Made by a program: the position numbers and the translations under genes | Shown here: positions 16,490-25,276 of the stretch, one piece after another | Layout: each line of letters opens with the position of its first letter | How positions within the stretch are numbered: position 1 is the first letter of the stretch | The notes under the pieces: model-generated | What the model was told of the DNA's origin: nothing | Seen by the model: the letters and a program-made list of their open reading frames with translations, nothing else | Database searches by the model: none | Assembly (NCBI RefSeq): GCF_001598915.1 | Contig: NZ_BDAP01000001.1 | Coordinates: 124,001-188,000, forward strand | Direction: 5' to 3' | DNA length: 64,000 nucleotides | Origin: Williamsia muralis NBRC 105860 | Lineage (GTDB): Bacteria; Actinomycetota; Actinomycetes; Mycobacteriales; Mycobacteriaceae

Positions 16490-17248
16490 ATGGAACCGGT
16501 ATTCCGGGCGCTCGAGATCACCGCCAAGACCCTGGTCAAGGTGCAGGGACTGAAGCTCACGTTTCTTGATCTCGACAAGTTGCCCGCCGCCGGCGGAGTG
16601 GTTCTCGCGATCAACCACACCGCTTACGTGGACTTCCTGCCCGCAGCACTGGGCGTCCATCGCCGGGGTCGCCGCGTGCGTTTCATGATCAAGTCGGAGA
16701 TGCAGCAGATCGCGATCATGCGGTTCCTCATCAAACACACCAGGACGGTGCCGGTGGACCGGTCCGCAGGGGCGCAGGCGTATGAACTCGCAGTCCAGGC
16801 CTTGCGTGATGGTGAGGTGGTCGGTGTGTATCCGGAGGCGACAATAAGTCGGAGTTTCGAGATCAAGACCTTCAAGTCGGGCGTCGCGCGCATGGCGATG
16901 GATGCCGAGGTACCGATCGTGCCGGTCATCGTCTGGGGCGCTCAGCGGATTGCCACCAAGGGTGGACCGAGGAATCTCGGTCGTAGCCGCACGCCGGTCA
17001 TCGTGCAGTTCGGTGACCCGATCGCGCCGGGTGGAGGGGATGCGATCGAGGCCCGTCGACTGGCCGACCATCTGCGGTCGACGATGCAGAGCATGCTCGC
17101 GGACGTCCAGGAACGCTACGGCGAACACCCCGCGGGTGCATATTGGGTGCCGGCTCGGCTCGGAGGCGGCGCGCCCACGATGGCCGAGGCGGACGCACTG
17201 GACGCAGCCGATTCGGCCGCCCGGCGCGACAAGCGGCAAAATGGATGA
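16490..17248 (+). CDS. 1-acylglycerol-3-phosphate acyltransferase family protein (PlsC-like), paralogue
   Basis: This 252-residue LPLAT enzyme has HTAYVD at residues 43-48 (HX4D) and YPEATIS. It is a clear paralogue of the protein at 9648, sharing MEPV, INHTxYxDF, VPVDRSAGA and the C-terminal WVPARLGGxAPT. The ATG at 16490 is chosen by that alignment; TTACCCT lies 12 nt upstream with no ribosome-binding site, so the mRNA may be leaderless. The stop overlaps the HAD gene start. Together they recall Rv3813c-Rv3816c of M. tuberculosis. Confidence 0.85.
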   Translation: MEPVFRALEITAKTLVKVQGLKLTFLDLDKLPAAGGVVLAINHTAYVDFLPAALGVHRRGRRVRFMIKSEMQQIAIMRFLIKHTRTVPVDRSAGAQAYELAVQALRDGEVVGVYPEATISRSFEIKTFKSGVARMAMDAEVPIVPVIVWGAQRIATKGGPRNLGRSRTPVIVQFGDPIAPGGGDAIEARRLADHLRSTMQSMLADVQERYGEHPAGAYWVPARLGGGAPTMAEADALDAADSAARRDKRQNG

Positions 17249-18095
17249 AATGCCCCAATTGGATGAAACGCCGTCAGAGTTCGCCGGGCCTCCCACGCTG
17301 ATCGCCAGCGACGTTGATGGAACCCTCATCGACAACCAGAACACCGTTCCCGAGCTCGTACGAACGATGATCACCAAGGCGACGGCGGCGGGTGCGACGT
17401 TTGTGATCGCGACCGGCCGTCCGCCGCGGTGGATAGCCGAGATCACCGACCAACTCGAGGTCGAGCCACTTGCCGTGTGCGCAAACGGGGCGATCGTCTA
17501 TGACGTCGCCACCGATCAGGTGCTGCATTCGGCGACGCTCGGAGCTTCAGTGCTCGAGCAGCTGGCCGCAATTGCCTACGAGCAGATCCCGGGATGCGGT
17601 CTGGCGGTGGAGCGGGTGGGCAAGAGTGCACACGATGCGGCGACGCCCCCGTTTGTCGCGACCGCGGGCTATCAGCACGCGTGGCTCAATCCGGACCACA
17701 TCGAGATGAGTGAAGCAGACGTCCTGTCGGAGAACGCGGTGAAGATGTTGGTCCGGCGCCCCGAACTCAGCAGCGACGAGATGGCTCGGCGTCTGGAGGC
17801 GGTGGTGGGCGACCTGGCCGACGTCACGTTCTCCACCGACAACGGGCTCATCGAACTCTCGGCACCCGGCGTCAGCAAGGCCAGCGGGTTGCGGACGCTG
17901 GCCGAGCTGAAGGACCTACCGACCGGTGCGTCGATCGCATTCGGAGACATGCCCAACGATGTCGAGATGTTGCGTTGGGTCACCCGGGGTTTTGCGATGG
18001 CCGGTGGCCATCCTGCCGCCATCGCCGCGGCAGATGAGATCGCGCCCGACAACAACTCCGGCGGGGTGGGCCAGGTGCTGGCCCGGTGGTTCTAG
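17241..18095 (+). CDS. HAD-superfamily phosphatase, Cof-type (Rv3813c-like)
   Basis: This 284-residue protein has HAD motif I SDVDGTLI (nucleophile Asp24, acid Asp26), motif II IATGRP, a C2 cap, and motifs III/IV KASGL and AFGDMPNDVEML. Cof-type HADs dephosphorylate sugar phosphates and similar small metabolites; the specific substrate is unknown. The start is ATG 17241 (8-bp overlap with the acyltransferase) or ATG 17250. Translational coupling with plsC suggests a role in lipid or precursor turnover. Confidence 0.85.
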   Translation: MDEMPQLDETPSEFAGPPTLIASDVDGTLIDNQNTVPELVRTMITKATAAGATFVIATGRPPRWIAEITDQLEVEPLAVCANGAIVYDVATDQVLHSATLGASVLEQLAAIAYEQIPGCGLAVERVGKSAHDAATPPFVATAGYQHAWLNPDHIEMSEADVLSENAVKMLVRRPELSSDEMARRLEAVVGDLADVTFSTDNGLIELSAPGVSKASGLRTLAELKDLPTGASIAFGDMPNDVEMLRWVTRGFAMAGGHPAAIAAADEIAPDNNSGGVGQVLARWF

Positions 18096-18124
18096 CGGCT
18101 CACCGACCGCGCGCGGCCCCGAGC

Positions 18125-18154
18125 GTCGCGCACCGGTGTGAACCGTTGCGCGAC
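18125..18154. terminator. Hairpin between convergent HAD and amidase genes
   Basis: GTCGCGCA (18125-18132) and TGCGCGAC (18147-18154) form an 8-bp stem. No U-run follows on either strand, so it may be a weak or actinobacterial-type terminator. Confidence 0.4.
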
Positions 18155-18176
18155 AGCCGGAACCGTGCGTCGGGGG

Positions 18177-20348
18177 TCAGCCTGCCGGCGGTGCGGTCGG
18201 TACCGCGGCCGCCTCGCGCTGGGCGTCGTAGGTGTCGTTGAACGTGTCGATGTAGGTACGCAGCACCCGCACGATGCCGGTGACCAGGTTCCACACCAAC
18301 GTCCCGCCCTGGAAACTCTGCGTGACGCCGTCGGGTCCCGTCGTCTCCGAAGAGGTGGGCAGACCCAGCGGGCTGTTCTCGAAGCCCATGGTGGCCCACG
18401 CTTTTGCGATGGCGCCCTTGATGATCTGCGCACCGGTGGACTCGGACCAGTAGATCTTGCCGTTCTCGAAGTCCGCGAACTTTGCGTTGCCGTCCGGGGT
18501 GGTCTGCTCGGTGGTCACGGCGTTGCCGAGATCACCGGTGGGACCGCCGGTCGCCATCCACTGCTGGGCGATGGCACCGGTGTCGGTGGTGGACAGCACC
18601 TGTGGGTTCTCGGTACCGGACACCGGACTCTGCACCGGCGCAGTGTCCACCGGGGCGGGGGCGGCCGGAGGCGCCACGATGGCAGCACCCGACGCGGCGA
18701 TGTCGCGGATCTGTGGCAGCGCCTCGTAGGCGAGGTTGCCCGGGCATTCGGTGGAGTAGAAGTCGCGGTGCCCGCTGATGACCGGCAGTGTCGCCGTCTC
18801 GCCGGCCGCGAACAAGGCCCCGTCGAAGCCCTGCGACACCACCGAGCCCGTGCCGCGGGGATCCAGGCCCGCCAGCCGGAGACGCCAGCCCAGGAAAGAT
18901 CCTGCGGCAGCAAGCATTTCGGGTGAGGGGGCCATCTCGTTGAGATTGCCCATCAGCGACAGGCCCATCGTGTCCTTGTTGAAGCCGCCGGTGTGGGTGC
19001 CCTGGACGTTCTTGTCCAATCCGCCTGCGGTGCCTTCGAAGATCTGACCGTACTTGTCGACCAGCACGTTGTAGCCGATGTCGCACCAGCCCAGGGTCTG
19101 CGCGTGGTACGCGTAGATGCCGCGCACGATCTCGGCGGACTGCTCGCGGGTGTAATCGTTCGTTCCCGCAGTGTGGTGCACGACAGTCTCTTTGAGGGTG
19201 TCGTCATACGTCGGCTCAGAGCATCGGATGGATTCGTCGGCGCCCCATTGCGCCCGGGTGATCACCTGGGGGGTTGCCGACGGTGCCGCCACGGCGGGCG
19301 GTGCGGGCGCCGCTGCGGGTGCGGCGGGATCAGCCGCCAAGGGCTGCGATCCCAGGACCGCACCGGTACCGGGTGTGATCAGTGCGGCACTGATGGTCGA
19401 GATCGCCTGCTGCAGGGCATTTTGTCCGGGTGCGCCGGTCGTGGTGAGCAGCGGTTCTTGCTTGGGCGTGAACGCCTGGGGCACCACCTCACCCGGCATC
19501 GCCGTCGAGGTGGGAATCGAGGTGTCGGTGCGTTTGGGGACCGGGGGAGTTGTGAACGTCGTCGAGGTCGTGGATGTTGTGGTCGGCGCGATACCGGCGG
19601 GATCGGTTGTGGTGGCAGGCGCTGATCCACCCGGCGAACTCGTCGCCGACCCCTCGGTCGGCCCGGTGCCGGTACCGGGTGCGGCAACGCCGTCGTTGGT
19701 GACCGCGATCTGTACCAGGTTGGTCTTGCCGACCCACACCGGTTCGGTGCCTTGCTTGTTCGGGTCTTTTGCACTCACGCCGTCGACCCGATCGGCCGAG
19801 ACCCAGGGCCCCCAGCTGCCGTCGATCTGTTTGGCGCGCACGTACGCGGTGGTGTTGGCGACGCCCTGCCAGGTCAGGCCGACCATGGAGAACGGGTCCT
19901 CTTGACCCACCTCCTTCACGATCGCGCCCTCGGGGACGTCGTCGCCGGTCGCCGGGGCCGGAGCACTGCTGGACGCCTCTGTCGACGACGGCACCGAGGG
20001 GGAGGTGGTGATGGTTCCCGGTGCGGTGGTCGAGGGGAGCAGGTCGGTCGGCAGGAGGCCGGGTGGGATCTGCAGTGGGATGTCGGGCAGTTTGATGCCC
20101 GAGACATCGATCGGGGGCAAGGTCACCCCGGCGTCGGCGAGCCCGGACTTGACCAGGTTCAGCACGATCGTCGGAACCTCGTTGAGGTTGATCTGGTTGA
20201 TCGTGGTCGCGGTGATGGCGGGCGGCTCGGTCGGGTCGACGGCGAAGTTCGGCGCGCTTCCCCCGACCAGGACTGCAACCGGGCTGGCCACAACGACGGC
20301 GGCCACCGTCCCCAGGACGATCGACGGCTTCGGTCGGCGGTAGCGCAC
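18177..20348 (-). CDS. Secreted N-acetylmuramoyl-L-alanine amidase with LGFP repeats (Rv3811-like)
   Basis: This 723-residue exported protein has a hydrophobic N-terminus (residues 9-30), a long Thr/Pro/Ser-rich region, a PGRP/Amidase_2 domain at about 365-550 (ETVVHHTAG, GYNVLVDKYGQIFEG, SGHRDFYSTECPG: zinc ligands and catalytic residues), and C-terminal LGFP-type repeats (FENSPLGLPTSSE, FENGKIYWSE). It should cleave stem peptides from glycan and bind the wall through LGFP modules. GTG 20348 is chosen because AGGGAGA precedes it and the signal sequence follows directly. It is divergent from a SpoIID-like gene. The equivalent M. tuberculosis neighbour is Rv3811. Confidence 0.88.
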   Translation of the reverse strand: MRYRRPKPSIVLGTVAAVVVASPVAVLVGGSAPNFAVDPTEPPAITATTINQINLNEVPTIVLNLVKSGLADAGVTLPPIDVSGIKLPDIPLQIPPGLLPTDLLPSTTAPGTITTSPSVPSSTEASSSAPAPATGDDVPEGAIVKEVGQEDPFSMVGLTWQGVANTTAYVRAKQIDGSWGPWVSADRVDGVSAKDPNKQGTEPVWVGKTNLVQIAVTNDGVAAPGTGTGPTEGSATSSPGGSAPATTTDPAGIAPTTTSTTSTTFTTPPVPKRTDTSIPTSTAMPGEVVPQAFTPKQEPLLTTTGAPGQNALQQAISTISAALITPGTGAVLGSQPLAADPAAPAAAPAPPAVAAPSATPQVITRAQWGADESIRCSEPTYDDTLKETVVHHTAGTNDYTREQSAEIVRGIYAYHAQTLGWCDIGYNVLVDKYGQIFEGTAGGLDKNVQGTHTGGFNKDTMGLSLMGNLNEMAPSPEMLAAAGSFLGWRLRLAGLDPRGTGSVVSQGFDGALFAAGETATLPVISGHRDFYSTECPGNLAYEALPQIRDIAASGAAIVAPPAAPAPVDTAPVQSPVSGTENPQVLSTTDTGAIAQQWMATGGPTGDLGNAVTTEQTTPDGNAKFADFENGKIYWSESTGAQIIKGAIAKAWATMGFENSPLGLPTSSETTGPDGVTQSFQGGTLVWNLVTGIVRVLRTYIDTFNDTYDAQREAAAVPTAPPAG

Positions 20349-20659
20349 GTGGTTCTCCCTTGATTGTCGTAACTGATCGACAGTCTTTTCACCGGCGCCG
20401 CCACGCACGCCAAACTGGCGTCTCGTGGGCGACGTCGACTTCCCCATCGACTTGCCAGACGGCCAAATCGTGTCTTCTACGGACACCGAAGTCCACGACC
20501 GCTCTCGGCGTGGCGTGAAACTCGTGATGCTGTTGTTACTCGATGTGACTTTTGTGGCCGCTGTTTCTTCACTACTGTCACAACAGTCCCACTAGTCACA
20601 TGCTCGCGGCTGCCGCGTGCGTTGGACCGCGACCGTGGGCGAGTGATGAGAGGACATCT
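20349..20659. promoter_or_regulatory. Divergent intergenic region with GTCACA-type boxes
   Basis: This 311-bp region separates the amidase and SpoIID-like genes. It has TGTTAC and TGTGAC 10 bp apart (20534-20549) and GTCACA direct repeats at 20577 and 20595. Such repeats resemble MtrA response-regulator boxes, and MtrA controls wall hydrolases in related bacteria. Promoter cores are not clear. Confidence 0.4.
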
Positions 20660-22354
20660 ATGCCGCGCATTCCAGGGCTGTACACAACCCGCCCCATCGG
20701 GGGCCGTGATGTGTTCGGCACCGGTCTGCGGCGGACGGCTGCGGCCGGGGTGTCACTGTTGCTCGCCGCCGGCGTGACCATGTGGGCAGTGCCGCAGACG
20801 GTGAAATCGAACGTCGATCTCACTGTCGGTGGCGAGGTGACGCTGATCGGACACGGCAACGGCCACGGACGCGGAATGGGTCAGTGGGGTGCGTTCGGCT
20901 ACGCCAAACAAGGTTGGTCCTCGACTCAGATCCTGAGTCACTACTACGGCGGCACCACCGCGGGGAAGGTGGACAACGTCGACGTCTCGGTAATTCTCAC
21001 AGGCGAGTCGTCGGTCAATGTCTTCGCGGATGCCGGCCTGAAGGTCGGTGAGGTGGCGGTGGCGCCCGGACAAGCAGTCAGTTTGTCCGGGTCCACCGCC
21101 ACCATCACTGATGGATGCGGTGGCGGTGTGGTCCAGACGGTCGAGCTGCCTCGATCGCTGGTGTCGCCCATCACCGCGGGTCCAGGCCGTCCGGTGCCCG
21201 AACTGCTGAAAATGTGTGGTTCGAACCAAACCTTCCGTGGCTCACTCGGATTCGACGGGGACCGCGTGATCAACGTCGTGCCGCTGGACGACTACGTGAA
21301 GGGTGTCGTCCCCAGAGAGATCATCGTCAGCTGGGCGGACGAGGGCGGCGCCGAGGCGCTCAAGGCCCAGGCGGTGGCCGCCCGTACCTATGCTCTTGCG
21401 TCGATGGACATCAGCAAGCCCATCGACGACACCCAGAACTCACAGGTCTACGGCGGTTTCGGTGCCGAAGACCCACGAACGAACGCCGCTGTCGACGCCA
21501 CCGCCGGTGTGGTCCTCATGAAGGACGGGAAGCCGGCCTTCACCGAGTTCTCCTCCTCAACAGGTGGCGCCACCGACGGCCGGGACTTCCCGGCGGTGCT
21601 CGACGAAGGCGACACCATCTCCCCGTACCGCGACTGGACCGCCACGGTGAGCTCGGACAGCATCGCCTCCACCTTCAACGTCGGGTCGCTCACCGGTTTC
21701 GAGGTGATCGAGGCCTACGGCATGGGCGCGGAGAACGGCCGCGCGGCGACGGTTCGGATCAGCGGCACCGGCGGCACGGTCGACGTCCCGGCGCAGGAGG
21801 TGCGCACCAAACTCCAGCTACGTTCCTCGTTCTTCTCGGTCCAGGGTCAGACCACTCCGCCCGCGATCGTTGCTCCTCCCTCCGGAGTCGGTTCCACGCC
21901 CACAGGTGGCGTGCCGGCCATCCCGACGCCGGGCGGCACCCCGCTGCCCACCGGCGAACTGCCCGCAACGCCGGGTACCGGGACAGGAGATCTCATCAGC
22001 GAACTGCTGGCTCTCGCCGAAGCAGCCATCGGTGGCAAGTTCACCGAACTGGGCGGTAGCTCAGGTGTGCTCGGGGAAGCGCTGGGACCGGTTCTGCCGA
22101 CCACCTCGGGTACCGGAGCGGTTCAGCAGTTCCAGAACGGGTCGGTGTTCTTCGGTCCCGACACCGGTGCGCATGCTCTCGGCGGCCTGGCCCTGCTGAA
22201 CTTTGTACTTCAGGGCGGCGAGAGCGTGCTCGGGCTACCGCTCGAGGACTCGTTGAGCACCCTGCTCGGGCCGGTCACCCAGGTTTTCCAGAGCAAGTTC
22301 GCCGGTGGCATCCTCGAAGTCGATCCCGCCACCGGCCAGGCCTCGCGCAAGTAG
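20660..22354 (+). CDS. SpoIID/LytB-domain exported protein with LGFP repeats
   Basis: This 564-residue protein has a hydrophobic export or anchor segment near residues 24-45 and an N-terminal SpoIID signature (GHGNGHGRGMGQWGAFGYAK). The SpoIID core spans about 200-310: PLDDYVKGVVPREI with the catalytic-Glu position of SpoIID lytic transglycosylases, then KAQAVAARTYAL and SSSTGG. After a Pro/Gly linker there is an LGFP region at about 450-548 (FQNGSVFFGPDTGAHALGG). ATG 20660 follows AGAGGA. In sporulators SpoIID cuts glycan already stripped of peptides by an amidase, and here a divergent gene encodes an amidase. Confidence 0.85.
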   Translation: MPRIPGLYTTRPIGGRDVFGTGLRRTAAAGVSLLLAAGVTMWAVPQTVKSNVDLTVGGEVTLIGHGNGHGRGMGQWGAFGYAKQGWSSTQILSHYYGGTTAGKVDNVDVSVILTGESSVNVFADAGLKVGEVAVAPGQAVSLSGSTATITDGCGGGVVQTVELPRSLVSPITAGPGRPVPELLKMCGSNQTFRGSLGFDGDRVINVVPLDDYVKGVVPREIIVSWADEGGAEALKAQAVAARTYALASMDISKPIDDTQNSQVYGGFGAEDPRTNAAVDATAGVVLMKDGKPAFTEFSSSTGGATDGRDFPAVLDEGDTISPYRDWTATVSSDSIASTFNVGSLTGFEVIEAYGMGAENGRAATVRISGTGGTVDVPAQEVRTKLQLRSSFFSVQGQTTPPAIVAPPSGVGSTPTGGVPAIPTPGGTPLPTGELPATPGTGTGDLISELLALAEAAIGGKFTELGGSSGVLGEALGPVLPTTSGTGAVQQFQNGSVFFGPDTGAHALGGLALLNFVLQGGESVLGLPLEDSLSTLLGPVTQVFQSKFAGGILEVDPATGQASRK

Positions 22355-22376
22355 GCGTTCGCGCCCGCAGCGCTGC

Positions 22377-22402
22377 GTTTCGGCAGCCGCGCAAACGGGC
22401 AT
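22377..22402 (+). promoter_or_regulatory. Probable SigF-type promoter of the DUF5709-like gene
   Basis: GTTT (22377-22380), 16 bp, GGGCAT (22397-22402). The -10 has one mismatch. The expected start site is near 22409, so the mRNA may be leaderless from ATG 22412. Confidence 0.45.
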
Positions 22403-22411
22403 CCGGTGTCC

Positions 22412-22849
22412 ATGAGTATTGAAGACGGTCCTGGCGACACCCTGAGCCCAAGCGAGAGCCTCGACTCCGACGACCTCAAGAATCATGGTGACGACGATGT
22501 CGTCGATCCCCCAGAGCACTGGGCGGAAGCGGACAAGTTCGGCACCACGCACAGCGAGGAACGCGAAGGCGAGTCTCTTGACGAGCGCATCGCCGAAGAG
22601 GTCCCGGACGTACAGCCCGAGGAACAGCCGGAGGTACCTGTCGCGGCCGCTCCCGACGACGAGCTGACCGAGAAGCTGGTCGACGAGGTGATCGATGATC
22701 AGGGACCCGACGACAATGTCCTCGCCGACGGAGTGCAGGAACTGGAGACCGACGACGGTCTGATCGTTCACGACGGTGGGTCGCGAGTGCAGGGACAGGG
22801 TCAGGCATTCCCTGACGACGGCGATTCGCTGTTCCAAGAAGTGGACTGA
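22412..22849 (+). CDS. Acidic DUF5709-like protein
   Basis: This roughly 145-residue, strongly acidic soluble protein contains SPSESLDSDDL, GTTHSEEREGESLDERIAEEVPD and a C-terminal QEVD, which resemble the actinobacterial DUF5709 family. No function is known for that family. ATG 22412 is preferred over GTG 22406 because the promoter-like element at 22377-22402 ends too close for a leader. Codon use is normal for the region. Confidence 0.7.
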   Translation: MSIEDGPGDTLSPSESLDSDDLKNHGDDDVVDPPEHWAEADKFGTTHSEEREGESLDERIAEEVPDVQPEEQPEVPVAAAPDDELTEKLVDEVIDDQGPDDNVLADGVQELETDDGLIVHDGGSRVQGQGQAFPDDGDSLFQEVD

Positions 22850-22875
22850 ACCCCCCGTTCTTCTTCCCGAACAAG

Positions 22876-22914
22876 CAGTCCGCCCACCGGCAATGCCGAC
22901 GGGCGGACTGTTTT
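22876..22914 (+). terminator. Rho-independent terminator after the DUF5709-like gene
   Basis: CAGTCCGCCC (22876-22885) pairs with GGGCGGACTG (22901-22910), with an inner CGGC/GCCG, followed by TTTT. It lies 27 bp past the stop, between convergent genes. Confidence 0.85.
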
Positions 22915-22958
22915 GGTGGACTGTTATTTGGTGGACTCGGTAACGGGCTCGCGCCGAC

Positions 22959-25109
22959 TCAGCAGAGACAGATGCCGGCCGACTGCAGCCACGCGGTGAA
23001 GGCCGCCTGATCAGGACTGGTGGTCACCCACCAGGTCACCGTCGAGTTGGCCTCGGAGTACACGAAGTATCCGGTGCCGCCGTTGTCCATCGCGGCGAAG
23101 TACGCATATGTGGTGCCGCCATCGAACGGCCGGGAGAACATCTCCGACGAGTTGCCTTCGGAGTACTCCTTGTCGGCTATTGCCTTGATGTTCGAGTCCG
23201 ACGACTCGATGATGACGATGCTCTCGGCGCGCACCGCTCCGGTGCCGTCGGCCACGACGGCGGGCGCCGGCTCGCAGACGATCGCGGCCAACGCGTAGTC
23301 CGGTCGCGACTTCTCGCCACATGTGGTGATGTCGACGAGATCGGTGTTCGCATCGGCCAGCGCCTGATCGTCGACGTCGAGCGATGTTGATGCGGTCGAG
23401 GTCTCGGTGGTCGGCTGCGTGCGCCGAGTGGTTGTTGTGGTTGTTGTCGTCGACGTTGTCGAGGACTGGCCCGGTAGTGCTTTCGGGTCGTCGTCGCCTC
23501 CGGAACTCGCCAGGGCCACCCCGAGGATGACCACCACCAAGACAACAACCACGGCTGCGATGGCGGCGATGGCGATGTTCCGGTTGCGGTTGGGATTCGG
23601 CGGCGTGGCCGGCGTGGCCCCGCCGAACGTGGGCTGACCGCCGCCGGATCCGTACAACGGGCCCGAATTCTGCTGGCCGGCAGGACCGTACGGCGACCCC
23701 TGGCCGAAAGGGGCCTGTCCGTAGGGGGCTTCCTGGCCGTAGGTACCGGCTTGCCCGGCCGCGTAGGGGCCGGCTCCTGCACCGTCGTAGGGGTTCTGGG
23801 CGTAACCACCGGATTGCGCAGCCGGGGCGCCCCACGACGGCGGCGGTTCGATTCCCGTAGGAATCGGTGCCTGTTGGGTGGGTGGGAACTCCGGAGTCGA
23901 CGGGGCCGAGGGGGTTGCAGGGGCCGATCGGGGAGGCTCGGGTGACTTCGACAAGGGGACCGGGACAACGGGCGGTATCGGTGCGCCGGGCGACGCTGCG
24001 GCCGCTCCCTCTTGTTGCCCGACAACGGATTCGAGGGCACCGAGGGCCACGACGGTCTTCGGGTTGTCGAGTGTGGCGACGGTGCCGAGTTCGCCGAGTC
24101 GTTGGTGCACCAGCGGCACCCGGGATGATCCGCCGGTGAGATAGATCCGGACGTCGCGGCCGGCTCCGGCACGGGCCAGTGTGCGGGAGGTCAACTCCAC
24201 CACGGCATCGACGTTCTGTGAGATGAGCTGTTCGAACTCCCCCCTGGTGAGTTCGAGGGTGGCCTCGTGGCCACCGGCGCTGATGTTGATGACGGCCCGA
24301 GGTGACTCCGAGAGCAATTCCTTGGCCCGCCGGATGTTGTCGTCGACCGCTCGCTTGGTGGACAGGTTGGCGCCCGTGCGCAGGTACTCCAGCAGTTCGG
24401 GGTTCCGTGAGGTGAGTTGCTTGTCCACCCAACGCCGGATCATCGCGTCGAGGTTCTTGCCACCGAGACCGTTGTTGCCGTCGTGGGCAACGAGGTCGAT
24501 GGGTCCGGCGCCGCCCGCGGCTCCCGCACCGAGCTTCACCACCGCCACATCGCATGTTCCGCCGCCGTAGTCGACGACCACAACGGTGGTCGAGCCCGCG
24601 TCGGCGGCATCGCCGATTGCGCTGGTGTAGTGGGCGATGGCCGCGCGCGGCTCGGAGATCAGTGTGACCGCGGATCGATCGAAGCCGATCAATTCGGCAG
24701 CGCGGGTGAGGATGTCGACTTCTTCGGGCGACCACGCCACGGGGTGGGTGAGGATCAACCGGGTCGGCCTGGTGCCACCGCGCCTCTCCGCCGCGCGTGT
24801 CAAAGCCGAATTGAGCACGGCCGCAATGAGATTCTCCAACGGCAGATCCAGATTGCCGACCGGAACGGTTCCCGCGTTGATGTGCCGCTTGGGATGGGTG
24901 ATGAATGCGGCCGGGTTGTTGCCGGCCTGGTTGACCGCGGCCTCGCCGACCACGATGTTGCGGTAGGAGTCTGCGTAGACCGACGACGACATGATGTCGC
25001 TGTTGTGCGAGAGCGGCACCACCTGCGGCGCGCCGTGCCCGGGTTCGTAGGCGGCCGCCGCGGTGTTGGACGTGCCGAAGTCGATTGCCAGCCACCATTG
25101 GTTCGACAT
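22959..25109 (-). CDS. Membrane-anchored Hsp70/DnaK-like ATPase with extracytoplasmic domain
   Basis: This 716-residue protein has an actin-like Hsp70 ATPase domain at residues 1-370: phosphate-1 IDFGTSNT (9-16), phosphate-2 VDYGGGTCD (179-187) and adenosine motif YLTGGSSRVP (323-332). There is no substrate-binding domain. Instead residues 370-505 are Pro/Gly/Tyr-rich, a single membrane helix spans about 511-534, and a Thr-rich stalk leads to a 150-residue extracytoplasmic domain with Cys residues. The layout suggests signalling or wall assembly rather than folding. ATG 25109 has AAGGA upstream. An acidic-protein operon lies upstream. Confidence 0.85.
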   Translation of the reverse strand: MSNQWWLAIDFGTSNTAAAAYEPGHGAPQVVPLSHNSDIMSSSVYADSYRNIVVGEAAVNQAGNNPAAFITHPKRHINAGTVPVGNLDLPLENLIAAVLNSALTRAAERRGGTRPTRLILTHPVAWSPEEVDILTRAAELIGFDRSAVTLISEPRAAIAHYTSAIGDAADAGSTTVVVVDYGGGTCDVAVVKLGAGAAGGAGPIDLVAHDGNNGLGGKNLDAMIRRWVDKQLTSRNPELLEYLRTGANLSTKRAVDDNIRRAKELLSESPRAVINISAGGHEATLELTRGEFEQLISQNVDAVVELTSRTLARAGAGRDVRIYLTGGSSRVPLVHQRLGELGTVATLDNPKTVVALGALESVVGQQEGAAAASPGAPIPPVVPVPLSKSPEPPRSAPATPSAPSTPEFPPTQQAPIPTGIEPPPSWGAPAAQSGGYAQNPYDGAGAGPYAAGQAGTYGQEAPYGQAPFGQGSPYGPAGQQNSGPLYGSGGGQPTFGGATPATPPNPNRNRNIAIAAIAAVVVVLVVVILGVALASSGGDDDPKALPGQSSTTSTTTTTTTTRRTQPTTETSTASTSLDVDDQALADANTDLVDITTCGEKSRPDYALAAIVCEPAPAVVADGTGAVRAESIVIIESSDSNIKAIADKEYSEGNSSEMFSRPFDGGTTYAYFAAMDNGGTGYFVYSEANSTVTWWVTTSPDQAAFTAWLQSAGICLC

Positions 25110-25276
25110 CGGTGATGGGTCCTTCCGGTTTCAGGATTCAGTGTGGGGAATGACGATTGGGACAGCGGACTCGGCCACCGTCAACCTAGTTGATCACCGG
25201 GCTGACGGCGGCCGATTGTCCTGCTGTCGAATGACCGACGAATGCGGTCGGGTTGAGACGGGGCGTTGGGTGCTCG

